39,387 bases of DNA from NCBI GenBank assembly GCA_039920345.1, contig JBDSDZ010000101.1, positions 1-39,387 on the forward strand, written 5' to 3'. Every line of letters begins with the position of its first letter. The stretch's first letter is position 1. Positions 1 to 10,344 of this stretch are shown piece after piece. Source of the stretch: Croceibacterium_A sp039920345. Its GTDB lineage: Bacteria; Pseudomonadota; Alphaproteobacteria; Sphingomonadales; Sphingomonadaceae. Position numbers and translations under genes: made by a program. The notes beneath the pieces were generated by a model that worked only from the letters and a program-made list of their open reading frames with translations, searched no databases and was not told where the DNA came from.

Positions 1-78
1 GGCCAGACGATGAAGGCGATGCAGGGCAAGGCCAACCCGCAAGTGGTCAACGAAGTGCTCAAGGCCAAGCTGGGTTAG
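1..78 (+). CDS. gatB: Asp/Glu-tRNA amidotransferase subunit B, C-terminal end (partial)
   Basis: The window opens inside a gene. Frame 1 gives 25 residues and a TAG stop at 76-78. The end, with GQTMKAMQGKANPQ followed by VVNEVLKAKLG, matches the C-terminal tail (YqeY-like tail domain) of GatB, which usually reads G-x-x-M-K-x-x-x-G-K-A-N-P-x-x-V-N. GatB is the kinase/transfer subunit of the GatCAB complex, which amidates misacylated Glu-tRNA(Gln) and Asp-tRNA(Asn). The identification rests on this short tail only; the rest of the gene lies before the window. Confidence 0.8.
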   Translation, partial: GQTMKAMQGKANPQVVNEVLKAKLG

Positions 79-105
79 AGCGCTTTTCCGTCCAAAGGGG
101 GATCC

Positions 106-624
106 GTGGACCTGAGCAGGCCCGAAGCCTTGATCAAGCGGCTGGATTCGTACTGGCGGATGGAAGCCATCAACATCGGCCTGGTGCCCATCATGGGTTT
201 GATTATCGCCTGGCCGCATCGCCTGATCGAGGCTGCCGTTGTCAGCACCGCGCTGATCGCGTGTTGCCTGACGCTGCGGGTCGGCGCAGGCTATTGGCGG
301 GCGGTGTGCGAAAACCTGCGCGATCCGCAATGGTCCATGGCGGCAACGCTGGATATGGCCATGCGCTGGCGGCCCTACTGCCTTGCGGCGGCGATCTTCA
401 GTGCTGCGGTTTCGGTAACTGCCATCGCGCAGCTAGGGCTGACCCGGCAAACCGGCGTCGCGGCCCTGTTCACTGTCCTCGCCCTGCTTGAATACGTCAA
501 TTACTACCACCGGCAGTTGCAGAACTTTGATCACGGGCCGACCTTCGGCCGCTTTCTGCGCTCGCGATCGTTCCCCCGCGCCCATCTGGCAAAAGCGCTG
601 GAAAATTATCAAAAATGCCGCTGA
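106..624 (+). CDS. Small integral membrane protein of unknown function
   Basis: This is a 172-residue protein starting at GTG, with AAAGGGGGA a few bases upstream as ribosome binding site. I do not recognise a named family. Hydrophobic stretches at about residues 20-38, 42-60, 88-108 and 113-133 suggest four membrane segments. The C-terminal end is basic and aromatic (YYHRQLQNF, then RFLRSRSFPRAHL) and is probably cytoplasmic. The gene sits 27 bases after gatB, and its last 10 bases overlap the start of trmL, so the three are probably cotranscribed with translational coupling into trmL. Length and composition look like a genuine conserved gene, but no role can be read from sequence. Confidence 0.8.
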   Translation: MDLSRPEALIKRLDSYWRMEAINIGLVPIMGLIIAWPHRLIEAAVVSTALIACCLTLRVGAGYWRAVCENLRDPQWSMAATLDMAMRWRPYCLAAAIFSAAVSVTAIAQLGLTRQTGVAALFTVLALLEYVNYYHRQLQNFDHGPTFGRFLRSRSFPRAHLAKALENYQKCR

Positions 625-1073
625 GCATCGTCCTCGTCCAGCCCGAGATCCCCGGCAATACCGGTGCGGTTGGGCGTACGTGCGTGGCGCTGAATGCCGA
701 GCTGGTGCTGATCCGACCGCTCGGCTTCGTGCTGTCGGATGCACGGGTGAAACGTAGCGGGCTCGATTACTGGCCGCACGTCCGGCTGGTGGAATACGCA
801 AGCTGGGATGCCTTCGTGGCCGCCCGCCGGCCGCGCGCCGACCAATTGTTCCTGTTCGAGGAGCACGGCTCAACCTCGTTCTACGAGCCCGACTATCCCG
901 AGGACGCGATGCTGGTGTTCGGCAAGGAAACCACCGGCATCCCGGAGGACATCTGGCAGCGCTATCCCGGCCGCCAGTTCCACCTGCCGATGCGCTCGGA
1001 CACAATCCGCTCGCTCAACCTCGCCAACACCGTGGCGGCGGCGGCTTACCAGGCGCTGCGCGGACGGCTGTAG
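615..1073 (+). CDS. trmL: tRNA (cytidine(34)-2'-O)-methyltransferase
   Basis: This 152-residue protein is a SPOUT-class methyltransferase of the TrmL/YibK family. The family methylates the 2'-hydroxyl of the wobble nucleotide in tRNA(Leu) isoacceptors using S-adenosylmethionine. The motifs are visible: PEIPGNTGAVGRT at 10-22, VFGKETTGIP at 101-110, and LPMRSDTIRSLNLANTVA at 124-141, which form the trefoil-knot SAM site. The length is typical of the minimal family member. The ATG at 615 lies inside the end of the preceding membrane-protein gene. The stop is one base from the stop of the convergent M16 peptidase gene, so no separate terminator space exists. Confidence 0.93.
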   Translation: MPLSIVLVQPEIPGNTGAVGRTCVALNAELVLIRPLGFVLSDARVKRSGLDYWPHVRLVEYASWDAFVAARRPRADQLFLFEEHGSTSFYEPDYPEDAMLVFGKETTGIPEDIWQRYPGRQFHLPMRSDTIRSLNLANTVAAAAYQALRGRL

Positions 1074-1074
1074 C

Positions 1075-3969
1075 TTAGAGGCTGTCCGCGCTGACGTATT
1101 CGATCGGCAGGTTGAGCGTCTTCAACTGATCGTCGATCTGGCGCCGGTCACCCACCACCACGATCGCCAGGTTATCGGGCGAGAGATAGGTTTTGGCCGC
1201 CGCGTCAATCTGCGCCGCGTCGATCCCGCGGTAAATCTGCGGCAGCGTGGTCTGGTAATTGTCTGGCCGGCCATATTGCTGGTTGTTGAGCAGCGCGCCG
1301 AGCACCTGGCTGTTGGTCTGGTAGCTGTTGGGCAGCCCACGGATATTACCGTCGGTCACGCGCTGCAGCTCGGTCGCATCCACGCCCTGCGCGCCAGTGG
1401 CGAACTTGGTCATGTCCTCCAGGATCAGCTTGATCGAATCCGCCGTGCGATCAGACTGCACCGGGGTGAACACCGCCAGCGAGCGGGGGCCGGTAACGCC
1501 GGGCAGCGACGTGCGGATGCCGTAAGTCCAGCCCTTGTCTTCGCGCAAGTCCATGTTGAGCCGCGAAAGGAATCCGTTGCCGAGCACTTCGTTGGCCAGA
1601 TCGAGTGCTTCCGTGCCCTGCTGGGTGCCTTGCAGCGGCAACACGCGCGCGAGCAGCAGGACCGATTGCGGCGAATTGGGACGGTCGATCACGATCAGCC
1701 GCCGCGCCGGGGGCGGGGTCGCAATGGCGAGGTTCTTGGTTGGCGCGGCCGTGGCGGGCGCCACTTCGTGGCCAAAGGCCGCTTCCAGTTCGGGGAGCAG
1801 CTGCGCCATGGTGATATCACCGACCACGGTCAGGCGAGCGAGATCGGGCCGTAGCCACCTGGCGTGTTCGGCGGCCAGGATCTCGGGCGTCAACGCCTCA
1901 ATCACGTCGGTTTTGCCGGTGCTGCCGACCGAGCCATAGGGATGGTTCGGGCCGTAGATCAGCGGGCCGAGCGCGCGCGAGGCGATGCCAGCCGGTTCAG
2001 CCAGTTCCTGCGCGATTTCAGCCAGTCGCTGGTCTTTCACTCGGGCCACGTCTTCTGCCTTGAAGGCCGGGTTGTTGACCACATCGGCCATCAGTTCGAG
2101 CGAGGGGCGCAAGTTCGCCACCAGCGCGGTCATCGAAACTGAGCTGCGATCGGTCGAGGTGCCGGTGCCGATCGAGGCGCCGAGCCGTTCCTGCGCGATC
2201 GCGATCTCTTCCGAACTGCGGGTGGTAGTGCCTTCCTGCAGCAGGTCCATCATCAGCGACTGGGTGCCGGCATGCGCGGAACCGTCGGCAGCGTCGCCCG
2301 CATTGAAGGTCATCGCCAGGCTGACCTTGGGGATCGCCGTGCGCCGTGCGAGCGTGACCGGAATGCCGTTCGACAGCGCGGCGTGTTCGACGGCCGGGAA
2401 GGTCAGCTCACCCACCGGGGCAACGTCGGGGAAGTCGCGGTGCGGGCTGGTGGCGAGCGGCGGCGGCGGGGCCTTGGCGTCGGGCGCGGGCGGGGTGACC
2501 GCGGCTTCATCGCCCCAGCCGCCCATCTGCGCGCCGTCTTCGGTCCGTTCGCCCGGCACAACCGTCAGCGTGTAAGCCGGGCGGCTGAGCCAGCGCTGCA
2601 GCGCCGACTGGACTTGCGCCGGGGTCAGCGTGGCCAGCTCTTCCAGCCGTTTCTTGTAGTTGTCGATGTCGCCGCCATAGACCAGCCCTTCGGCCAGCGT
2701 TGCGCCCTTGCCCGAAAAGCCCCCGACTTGTTCGAGCGCGCCGATTTCGGACGAAACGGTCTGCGTGGCCGCGCGGGTCAATTCGTCGGCGGTCGGGCCA
2801 TTGGCCACCAGCTCGGCGATGACCGCGTCAAAACGCTGTTCGGCCATGGCCACGTCGACGCCGGGCTTCACGTCCATTGTCGCCTGCAGGAAGCTCAATT
2901 GCTGGAATTGCTGCGCACCGGCCGAAACGCTGACGGCAATCTCGTCGCCGCGGACCAGCGCGTTGTCGAGCCGCGAGCTGTCGAGTCCGCCCAGAACGTG
3001 CAGCCCGAGCGCGAGGGCGGCGGCATCATGGTCGGCCCATGCCGGGCCGCTCCAGGTGAGGTAGATGCGGGTCACGGGGACCTGGTCGGCCATTTCCTCG
3101 CGCACCGGCGCGGCCAGCGTGACGGGCTGGGCACTGACCGGCTGGATGTCCGGCCCGCGCGGAATGTCGCCGAACCAGTGTTCTACCTTGGAGCGCGCGG
3201 TGGCAGCATCGATATCGCCCGCCAGCACCAGCACCACGTTGTTGGGCGCATAGTGACCGGTAAACCAGCTGCGCACGTCGGCGATACTGGCCGCATCGAG
3301 ATCGGCCATCGAGCCGATGGTCGAGTGGCGATAGGGGTGGCCGACCGGGAACAGCGCATCGCCCAGCTTGTATTCGACCAGGCCATAGGGCTGGTTGTCG
3401 CCTTGCCGCTTCTCGTTCTGGACCACGCCGCGCTGCTTATCGAGCTTGTCCTGCGTGACCGCGCCAAGCAGGTGGCCCATACGGTCGCTTTCCATGAACA
3501 GCGCCAGGTCGAGCGCGCCGGTCGGCACCGTTTCGACGTAATTGGTACGATCATACCAGGTCGATCCGTTGGTACTGGTCGAGCCTGCGCCTTCGAGCGG
3601 GATGTCGAAGTTTTCGACGTTTTCGCTGCCGCCGAACATCAGGTGTTCGAACAAGTGGGCAAAGCCGGTGCGGCCGCGCGGTTCGTTCTTGGAGCCGACG
3701 CGGTAGTACATCGTGACCCCGACGACCGGGGACTTGCGGTCGGTATGGACGATCGTGGTCAGGCCATTGGGCAGGGTGAACGTTTGATACGGAATGTCGA
3801 CCTGGCTGACGAGCGTGGACAGCGGTACCGGCGCATCGGCAGCGGCCATCGCCATAGCGGTCGGAGGTGCCGTGCTGGCGACTGAGGTGGGCGCCGAAGC
3901 ACACGAAACAAGCGACAGGCCAGCGGCGAGCGGCAGCGCGGCGGCGATGAAACGGCGATAGGATATCAT
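1075..3969 (-). CDS. M16 family zinc metallopeptidase, lipoprotein, two-domain form
   Basis: A protein of about 964 residues, the length of full double-unit M16 peptidases (pitrilysin/insulinase-like). The inverted zinc motif HLFEH is at about 105-109, and the expected third ligand glutamate lies about 75 residues on, in VVQNEKRQ. The C-terminal M16 unit (about 510-960) lacks the motif, as is usual. The N-terminus has a lipoprotein signal ending in LVSC at about residue 23, so it is probably anchored in the periplasm. M16 enzymes of this type degrade peptides or process periplasmic proteins; the substrate is unknown. I chose ATG at 3969; an in-frame TTG at 3975 would add two residues. Neither has a clear Shine-Dalgarno, and a strong stem ends directly at the ATG. 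The MFS gene lies upstream on the same strand. Confidence 0.92.
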   Translation of the reverse strand: MISYRRFIAAALPLAAGLSLVSCASAPTSVASTAPPTAMAMAAADAPVPLSTLVSQVDIPYQTFTLPNGLTTIVHTDRKSPVVGVTMYYRVGSKNEPRGRTGFAHLFEHLMFGGSENVENFDIPLEGAGSTSTNGSTWYDRTNYVETVPTGALDLALFMESDRMGHLLGAVTQDKLDKQRGVVQNEKRQGDNQPYGLVEYKLGDALFPVGHPYRHSTIGSMADLDAASIADVRSWFTGHYAPNNVVLVLAGDIDAATARSKVEHWFGDIPRGPDIQPVSAQPVTLAAPVREEMADQVPVTRIYLTWSGPAWADHDAAALALGLHVLGGLDSSRLDNALVRGDEIAVSVSAGAQQFQQLSFLQATMDVKPGVDVAMAEQRFDAVIAELVANGPTADELTRAATQTVSSEIGALEQVGGFSGKGATLAEGLVYGGDIDNYKKRLEELATLTPAQVQSALQRWLSRPAYTLTVVPGERTEDGAQMGGWGDEAAVTPPAPDAKAPPPPLATSPHRDFPDVAPVGELTFPAVEHAALSNGIPVTLARRTAIPKVSLAMTFNAGDAADGSAHAGTQSLMMDLLQEGTTTRSSEEIAIAQERLGASIGTGTSTDRSSVSMTALVANLRPSLELMADVVNNPAFKAEDVARVKDQRLAEIAQELAEPAGIASRALGPLIYGPNHPYGSVGSTGKTDVIEALTPEILAAEHARWLRPDLARLTVVGDITMAQLLPELEAAFGHEVAPATAAPTKNLAIATPPPARRLIVIDRPNSPQSVLLLARVLPLQGTQQGTEALDLANEVLGNGFLSRLNMDLREDKGWTYGIRTSLPGVTGPRSLAVFTPVQSDRTADSIKLILEDMTKFATGAQGVDATELQRVTDGNIRGLPNSYQTNSQVLGALLNNQQYGRPDNYQTTLPQIYRGIDAAQIDAAAKTYLSPDNLAIVVVGDRRQIDDQLKTLNLPIEYVSADSL

Positions 3970-4045
3970 GCCCAACCGATAGCACGCGGGCCGGTCCAGC
4001 CAAGCTGCTTGTCGGCCGTTGGTCGAGCTATGTTGCCGGTTGGGC
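3970..4045 (-). promoter_or_regulatory. Long stem in the leader of the M16 peptidase gene
   Basis: GCCCAACCGATAGC at 3970-3983 pairs with GCTAT at 4027-4031 and CGGTTGGGC at 4037-4045, giving 14 pairs with a five-base bulge on one side. A nested GGCCG/CGGCC pair (3989-3993 with 4013-4017) lies inside. In the minus-strand transcript the stem starts 15 bases after the MFS stop codon, and its 3' arm ends immediately before the M16 ATG. It could be an intercistronic terminator or stabiliser, or a structure limiting ribosome access. The pairing is seen in the sequence; the role is inferred. Confidence 0.45.
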
Positions 4046-4060
4046 CATCGGCGGCGGCAT

Positions 4061-5383
4061 TCAGGCGGGAAACGGTATCCCTTGCGTTTGCGCCAGCTTG
4101 GCCGGGGCGCTTTCTTTCAGCGCATACATCGCGACAAAGCCGATCAGCGAAACGCCGGTCAGGTACCAGGCAATCGACATCGGGCTGCCGGTCACTTCCA
4201 GGATCCAGGTGATGATCAGCTGGGTCGATCCGCCCAGGATTGCCACCGGCAGGGCATAGATCAGCGCAAAGGCGCGGGCGCGAACGGCTTTGGGGATGCT
4301 CTCGCTGATCGCGGCATAGACCGCGCCGTACATATAGCCCGAAGCGAACGACAGGATCAGGTTGGCGCCGATGAAGCTGATCGCGTCACGCTCGGTGGTC
4401 AGCCACAGGAAGCACGGCACGATCAGCGCACAGAAGATCAGCTGCGGCACCAGCATCACGTGGCGCCGCCCCTTGCGATCGCTGACCGCGCCGCCGAGCA
4501 AGACGGCCAAGATGCTGATCGCGTTGTTGGCGAATTCGCCGCCCATCGAAATGGTCGCCGACAGCTTCAGCGTGTTCTGGCCAAAAGTTGCCATGTACTG
4601 GAAGATATACGTGGCGATGGTGCCGCTGCCGATGATCAGCAGCCCACAAATGATCGGCCGCAGGTAGGTGCGGAAGTGCCCGTGAGCGATGACCGCGGTG
4701 TCCGCCTGGTGGATCGTTTCGGGCAGGGTGCGGCGGACATACAGCGCCACCGGCACGATGGTGACGCCCAACGCCAGCGCGATGCGCCAACCAAAGACCG
4801 ACAGTTCCGATTCGCTCATTATCAGCGTCAGCAGCAGGCCCACCGCCGCACCGACCGAGGCGGCAATGTTCTGGCTCGCGCCCTGCCAGCTCATCGTATA
4901 GCCGCGCCGTTCGGGAGTGGCGCTTTCCATCATGTAGATCGTCGCCGAGCCAACCTCGCCGCCCAGGGCAAAGCCCTGGATCATGCGCGCGATCACCGCG
5001 ATTATCGGCGCGGCCAGGCCGATGGTGGCATACCCCGGGGTCAGCACCAGCAGGATGATGCCGAAACCCATCAGGGACATGCTGACCATCATCGCCGGCT
5101 TGCGGCCCACGCGGTCGGCGTACGTGCCCAGCACCAGCGCTCCCAGGGGCCGGGTGAGGAACCCGGCGAAGAACGTCGCCAGCGAGCCCATCAGGCTGAG
5201 GAACGCGCTTTCGGACGGAAAGAACGTGTGCCCGATCTGGATCGCGAAAAACGCGAAGGTGATGAAGTCGTAAAACTCGAGTCCGTTGCCGAGCGTTGCG
5301 GCAAACACCGCATGCCGTCTCTGGCGCGGGGTAAGCTGGATATCCGGTGTAAGCGACGGCGCGGCTTCGACCGGAATTTCCAT
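4061..5383 (-). CDS. MFS transporter, metabolite:H+ symporter (MHS) type
   Basis: A 440-residue inner-membrane protein with about twelve hydrophobic segments. The sequence LGNGLEFYDFITFAFFA in the first segment, the loop ADRVGRKPAMM between segments 2 and 3, and RMIQGFALGGEVGSA in segment 4 or 5 are typical of the metabolite:H+ symporter group (ProP, citrate and ketoglutarate permeases). A second MFS loop signature, SDRKGRR, occurs after segment 8. The substrate cannot be assigned. The open frame extends upstream to 5503, but ATG at 5383 is preferred: GGGGGA lies 9 bases upstream and homologues begin near here. The M16 peptidase gene follows 91 bases downstream on the same strand. Confidence 0.88.
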   Translation of the reverse strand: MEIPVEAAPSLTPDIQLTPRQRRHAVFAATLGNGLEFYDFITFAFFAIQIGHTFFPSESAFLSLMGSLATFFAGFLTRPLGALVLGTYADRVGRKPAMMVSMSLMGFGIILLVLTPGYATIGLAAPIIAVIARMIQGFALGGEVGSATIYMMESATPERRGYTMSWQGASQNIAASVGAAVGLLLTLIMSESELSVFGWRIALALGVTIVPVALYVRRTLPETIHQADTAVIAHGHFRTYLRPIICGLLIIGSGTIATYIFQYMATFGQNTLKLSATISMGGEFANNAISILAVLLGGAVSDRKGRRHVMLVPQLIFCALIVPCFLWLTTERDAISFIGANLILSFASGYMYGAVYAAISESIPKAVRARAFALIYALPVAILGGSTQLIITWILEVTGSPMSIAWYLTGVSLIGFVAMYALKESAPAKLAQTQGIPFPA

Positions 5384-5504
5384 GCGCAAAAGTCCCCCGA
5401 CCCGCGAAAGACCGCAAGTTGGCATGCGCGGGGGGAATCGCCTAACGCTTTTGCACAGGCGGCCAGATCGGGTCGAAACGACCGATTTAGCCAGGTAATA
5501 CACC

Positions 5505-5530
5505 TGCGCCCCTTGAGTGGCCGGGGCGCA
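5505..5530. repeat. 8-bp perfect inverted repeat overlapping the clpB -35 region
   Basis: TGCGCCCC (5505-5512) and GGGGCGCA (5523-5530) are perfect inverted arms around a 10-base centre that contains most of the proposed -35 element of clpB. It does not resemble the HrcA/CIRCE element (TTAGCACTC-N9-GAGTGCTAA). Because it lies upstream of the expected transcription start, a DNA-binding operator is more likely than an mRNA hairpin. The binding protein is unknown. Confidence 0.4.
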
Positions 5531-5539
5531 GTACCATCT
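5512..5539 (+). promoter_or_regulatory. Candidate RpoH (heat-shock sigma factor) promoter of clpB
   Basis: CTTGAGT at 5512-5518 and TACCATCT at 5532-5539 are separated by 13 bases. The sigma-32 consensus is CTTGAAA, 11-16 bases, CCCCATNT, so the match is 5 of 7 and 6 of 8. Position and orientation fit clpB, which is a classic RpoH target. The -10 box ends 29 bases before the clpB ATG. The assignment is by consensus only. Confidence 0.5.
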
Positions 5540-5568
5540 AGGCCTGCAGAGGATTTTGAGGGGCAGCG

Positions 5569-8148
<2,580 letters not shown>

Positions 8149-8369
8149 GGGCGCGATCGGTTGGGGCACTTGCGCCGCTGCATGGTGGGGAAATCGAGTG
8201 GTATTCAAAGTTTTCCGTAGCCGGAAGGGCGGTGAAAGTCTGAAAGACACGCCGCCGTTGACAGCCGTCGCGCCAGCGGAGCGCGCTCGTCTTCGAAGAC
8301 GATCCTTCGCTAGGCGTTGAGTGTGCCTTCGCTCGACTGACGTATTGCCATGAACTCTGCGCGCCTGCG
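8149..8369. other. Convergent intergenic region between clpB and the SLC13 transporter
   Basis: This 221-base gap lies between two genes that end towards each other, and I find no plausible gene in it. It holds an imperfect hairpin at 8228-8256 (GGCGG/CCGCC enclosing GTCT/AGAC) and a perfect 16-base palindrome at 8287-8302. Either could end transcription, but neither is followed by a run of T on either strand. Confidence 0.5.
8287..8302. repeat. Perfect 16-bp palindrome
   Basis: TCGTCTTCGAAGACGA is a perfect palindrome. As RNA on either strand it would give a six-pair stem with a four-base loop. Its place between convergent clpB and the SLC13 transporter would suit a bidirectional terminator, but the flanks lack T-tracts. 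Confidence 0.35.
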
Positions 8370-10163
8370 CTAGAGCGGCCAGATCAGCGGGATAGCCACC
8401 AGCGTCACGACCGAGACGACCAGCGTCAGCGGGAAGCCGAAGCGGGCGAAGTCGCCGAACTTGTAGCCGCCCGCGCCATAGACCAGCGTATTGGTCTGGT
8501 AGCCGATGGGCGTGAGGAAGCTGGCGCTGGCTGCGAACATCACCGCGATCACGAACGGGCGGGGGTCTGAGCCGAGCGCGAGGGCGAGCTTGATCGCCAG
8601 CGGAGTGACCACCACGGCGACCGCGTTATTGGTCACCAGCTCGGTCAGGAACAGGCTCAGCAGGTAGATCGCGGCCAGCGCCACCCACGGCGAGAATCCG
8701 CCCAGCAGCGGGGTCGCGTATTCAACCGCGCTCTCCACCAGCCCGGCTTTGGCCAGGGCGGTCCCGATCGCCAGCATCGCCACTACCAGCGCAATGATCC
8801 GCCAGTCGACAGCGGAAAAGGCCTCGTCCGCCTCGATGCAGCGCGTCACCAGCACCACCGCCACGCCAAGCGTGACGAGCGCGGGCAGGGGCAACACGTT
8901 GAACGAAGCGCTGGCCACGATCGCCACCAGCACCGCCAGCGCGATGGGGGCCTTACGGGTGCGGAATCCTTGCGACTTCGGCTCGGCCAGGTTGACCAGG
9001 TTTTCGCTCTCGACCAGCCGCGACAGGTCGCTGCGATCGCCTTCGAACAGCACCGTGTCGCCCGGTTCCAGCGGCACGTTCTCGAACCGGTCCTGCAGGT
9101 TGCTCCCGCGGCGGTGCAGGGCGATCGGATAGACTCCGTAGCGGCGGCGAATGGCGAGGTCGGAAAACTTGCGGCCGATGATCTTGGCGTCGGGCAGCAG
9201 CAGCGCCTCGATCACGGTCGATCCGCGGGTGGATTGGGCAATTACGTCGGGTTCGCTCGCCGGGCCCGCCAGTTGCAGGCTGCCACTTTCCTTGATCGTC
9301 AGCAGGTCCTTGGCCGGGCAGCGCAGAACCATCACATCGCCGGGCTGGAGGGTGGCTCCGGCGAGCCAGCCGCGCAGCGACTGTTCATCGCGGATGAGGT
9401 CGATCAGGCGCCTTTCACCGCGATTGAACGCAGAAATCGTCGTGGCGATGCGGCCGATGAACGGGGAGTCCGCATCAATCGCCACCGAGACGGTGAAACG
9501 CTTGTCTTCGGACGTGTCGGCCAGCGAGGCGACCGTGAATCGATCGGGCAACAGCGACCGGGCAAGCGCCAAGTAAATCACACCGGCAATCGCCACGATA
9601 ATGCCGACGGGTGCGATTTCGAAGATCGAAAACGGCGCCAGGCCCGCGTCGCGCGCCACGCCGTCAACCAGCAAGTTGGTCGAGGTGCCGATCAAGGTGC
9701 AGGTCCCGCCCAGGATGGCGGCGAACGAGATCGGCATCAGCAGCTTGGATGATGTTTCGCCCAATTGCTTGGCGAGCACGATGCCAACCGGGATCATCAT
9801 CATCACCAGCGGGGTGTTGTTGGTGAAGGCGGACAGGGCCGCCACCAGCGCCAGCAGCATGGCCACCGCGCTGCGCGGCGAATCCTTCGCCCGCTCGGTC
9901 ACCATGCGGGCAAAATCGTCGAGCAGCCCGGTTCGGACCAGCGCCGCGGAAACAATGAACATGCCGACGATAGTCAGCGGCGCCGGGTTGCTGAGCGACT
10001 GGAGCAAATCGTCGGCCGAAAGCACGCCAAGGGCCAGCAGCACCGCCACCGCCGCTATCGCGCAGACTTCCGGCGGGCGGATTTCGGTCGCAAAGGCGAT
10101 CAGCAGGAGAATGAGCGCTCCGGCCACGATGACCGGTACCAGCGCGGCGGAGACAAGAACCAT
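8370..10163 (-). CDS. SLC13/DASS family anion transporter with internal RCK-C (TrkA-C) domains
   Basis: A 597-residue inner-membrane protein. The N-terminal half carries FTNNTPLV and GGTCTLIGTSTNLLVDG; the C-terminal half carries the matching repeat ELVTNNAVAVVVTPLA and FLTPIGYQTNTLVYG. These are the paired SNT-type signatures of the divalent anion/sodium symporter (ArsB/NhaD-like) fold. Between about 205 and 375 lies a soluble region that looks like two TrkA-C domains, each ending in a turn of the type LQPGDVMVL or LEPGDTVLF. Proteins of this architecture are often annotated as sulfate or dicarboxylate transporters, but the substrate is not readable here. ATG at 10163 has GGAG six bases upstream. 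The gene stands alone. Confidence 0.88.
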   Translation of the reverse strand: MVLVSAALVPVIVAGALILLLIAFATEIRPPEVCAIAAVAVLLALGVLSADDLLQSLSNPAPLTIVGMFIVSAALVRTGLLDDFARMVTERAKDSPRSAVAMLLALVAALSAFTNNTPLVMMMIPVGIVLAKQLGETSSKLLMPISFAAILGGTCTLIGTSTNLLVDGVARDAGLAPFSIFEIAPVGIIVAIAGVIYLALARSLLPDRFTVASLADTSEDKRFTVSVAIDADSPFIGRIATTISAFNRGERRLIDLIRDEQSLRGWLAGATLQPGDVMVLRCPAKDLLTIKESGSLQLAGPASEPDVIAQSTRGSTVIEALLLPDAKIIGRKFSDLAIRRRYGVYPIALHRRGSNLQDRFENVPLEPGDTVLFEGDRSDLSRLVESENLVNLAEPKSQGFRTRKAPIALAVLVAIVASASFNVLPLPALVTLGVAVVLVTRCIEADEAFSAVDWRIIALVVAMLAIGTALAKAGLVESAVEYATPLLGGFSPWVALAAIYLLSLFLTELVTNNAVAVVVTPLAIKLALALGSDPRPFVIAVMFAASASFLTPIGYQTNTLVYGAGGYKFGDFARFGFPLTLVVSVVTLVAIPLIWPL

Positions 10164-10344
10164 GCGGAACTCCGTGAGCGACGAAACCCTTGCCCAGTGG
10201 CAGCGCCCCTTAACCTGCCGATTGGCTGCATACGGCAGAGATGTTCGAAACCCACGACAACTTTTCCTTGCCGGCCCGCTGGCAGCATGGCGGGCGAGCG
10301 GCTAAGGCGCGCCCAGCACAGCCGCCGCATCCGAGGAGAGAGAC

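Noticed and set aside
2272..3885. Open frame of about 537 codons on the plus strand across the M16 gene
   Set aside because: It is rich in Arg, Gly and His with no hydrophobic core. The minus strand has the HLFEH zinc motif and a lipoprotein signal.
10215..10295. Short inverted repeats (CTGCCG/CGGCAG and GCCCGC/GCGGGC) between the SLC13 transporter and the SDR gene
   Set aside because: Six-base GC arms with loops of 10-12 bases are expected often in this composition; no other support.
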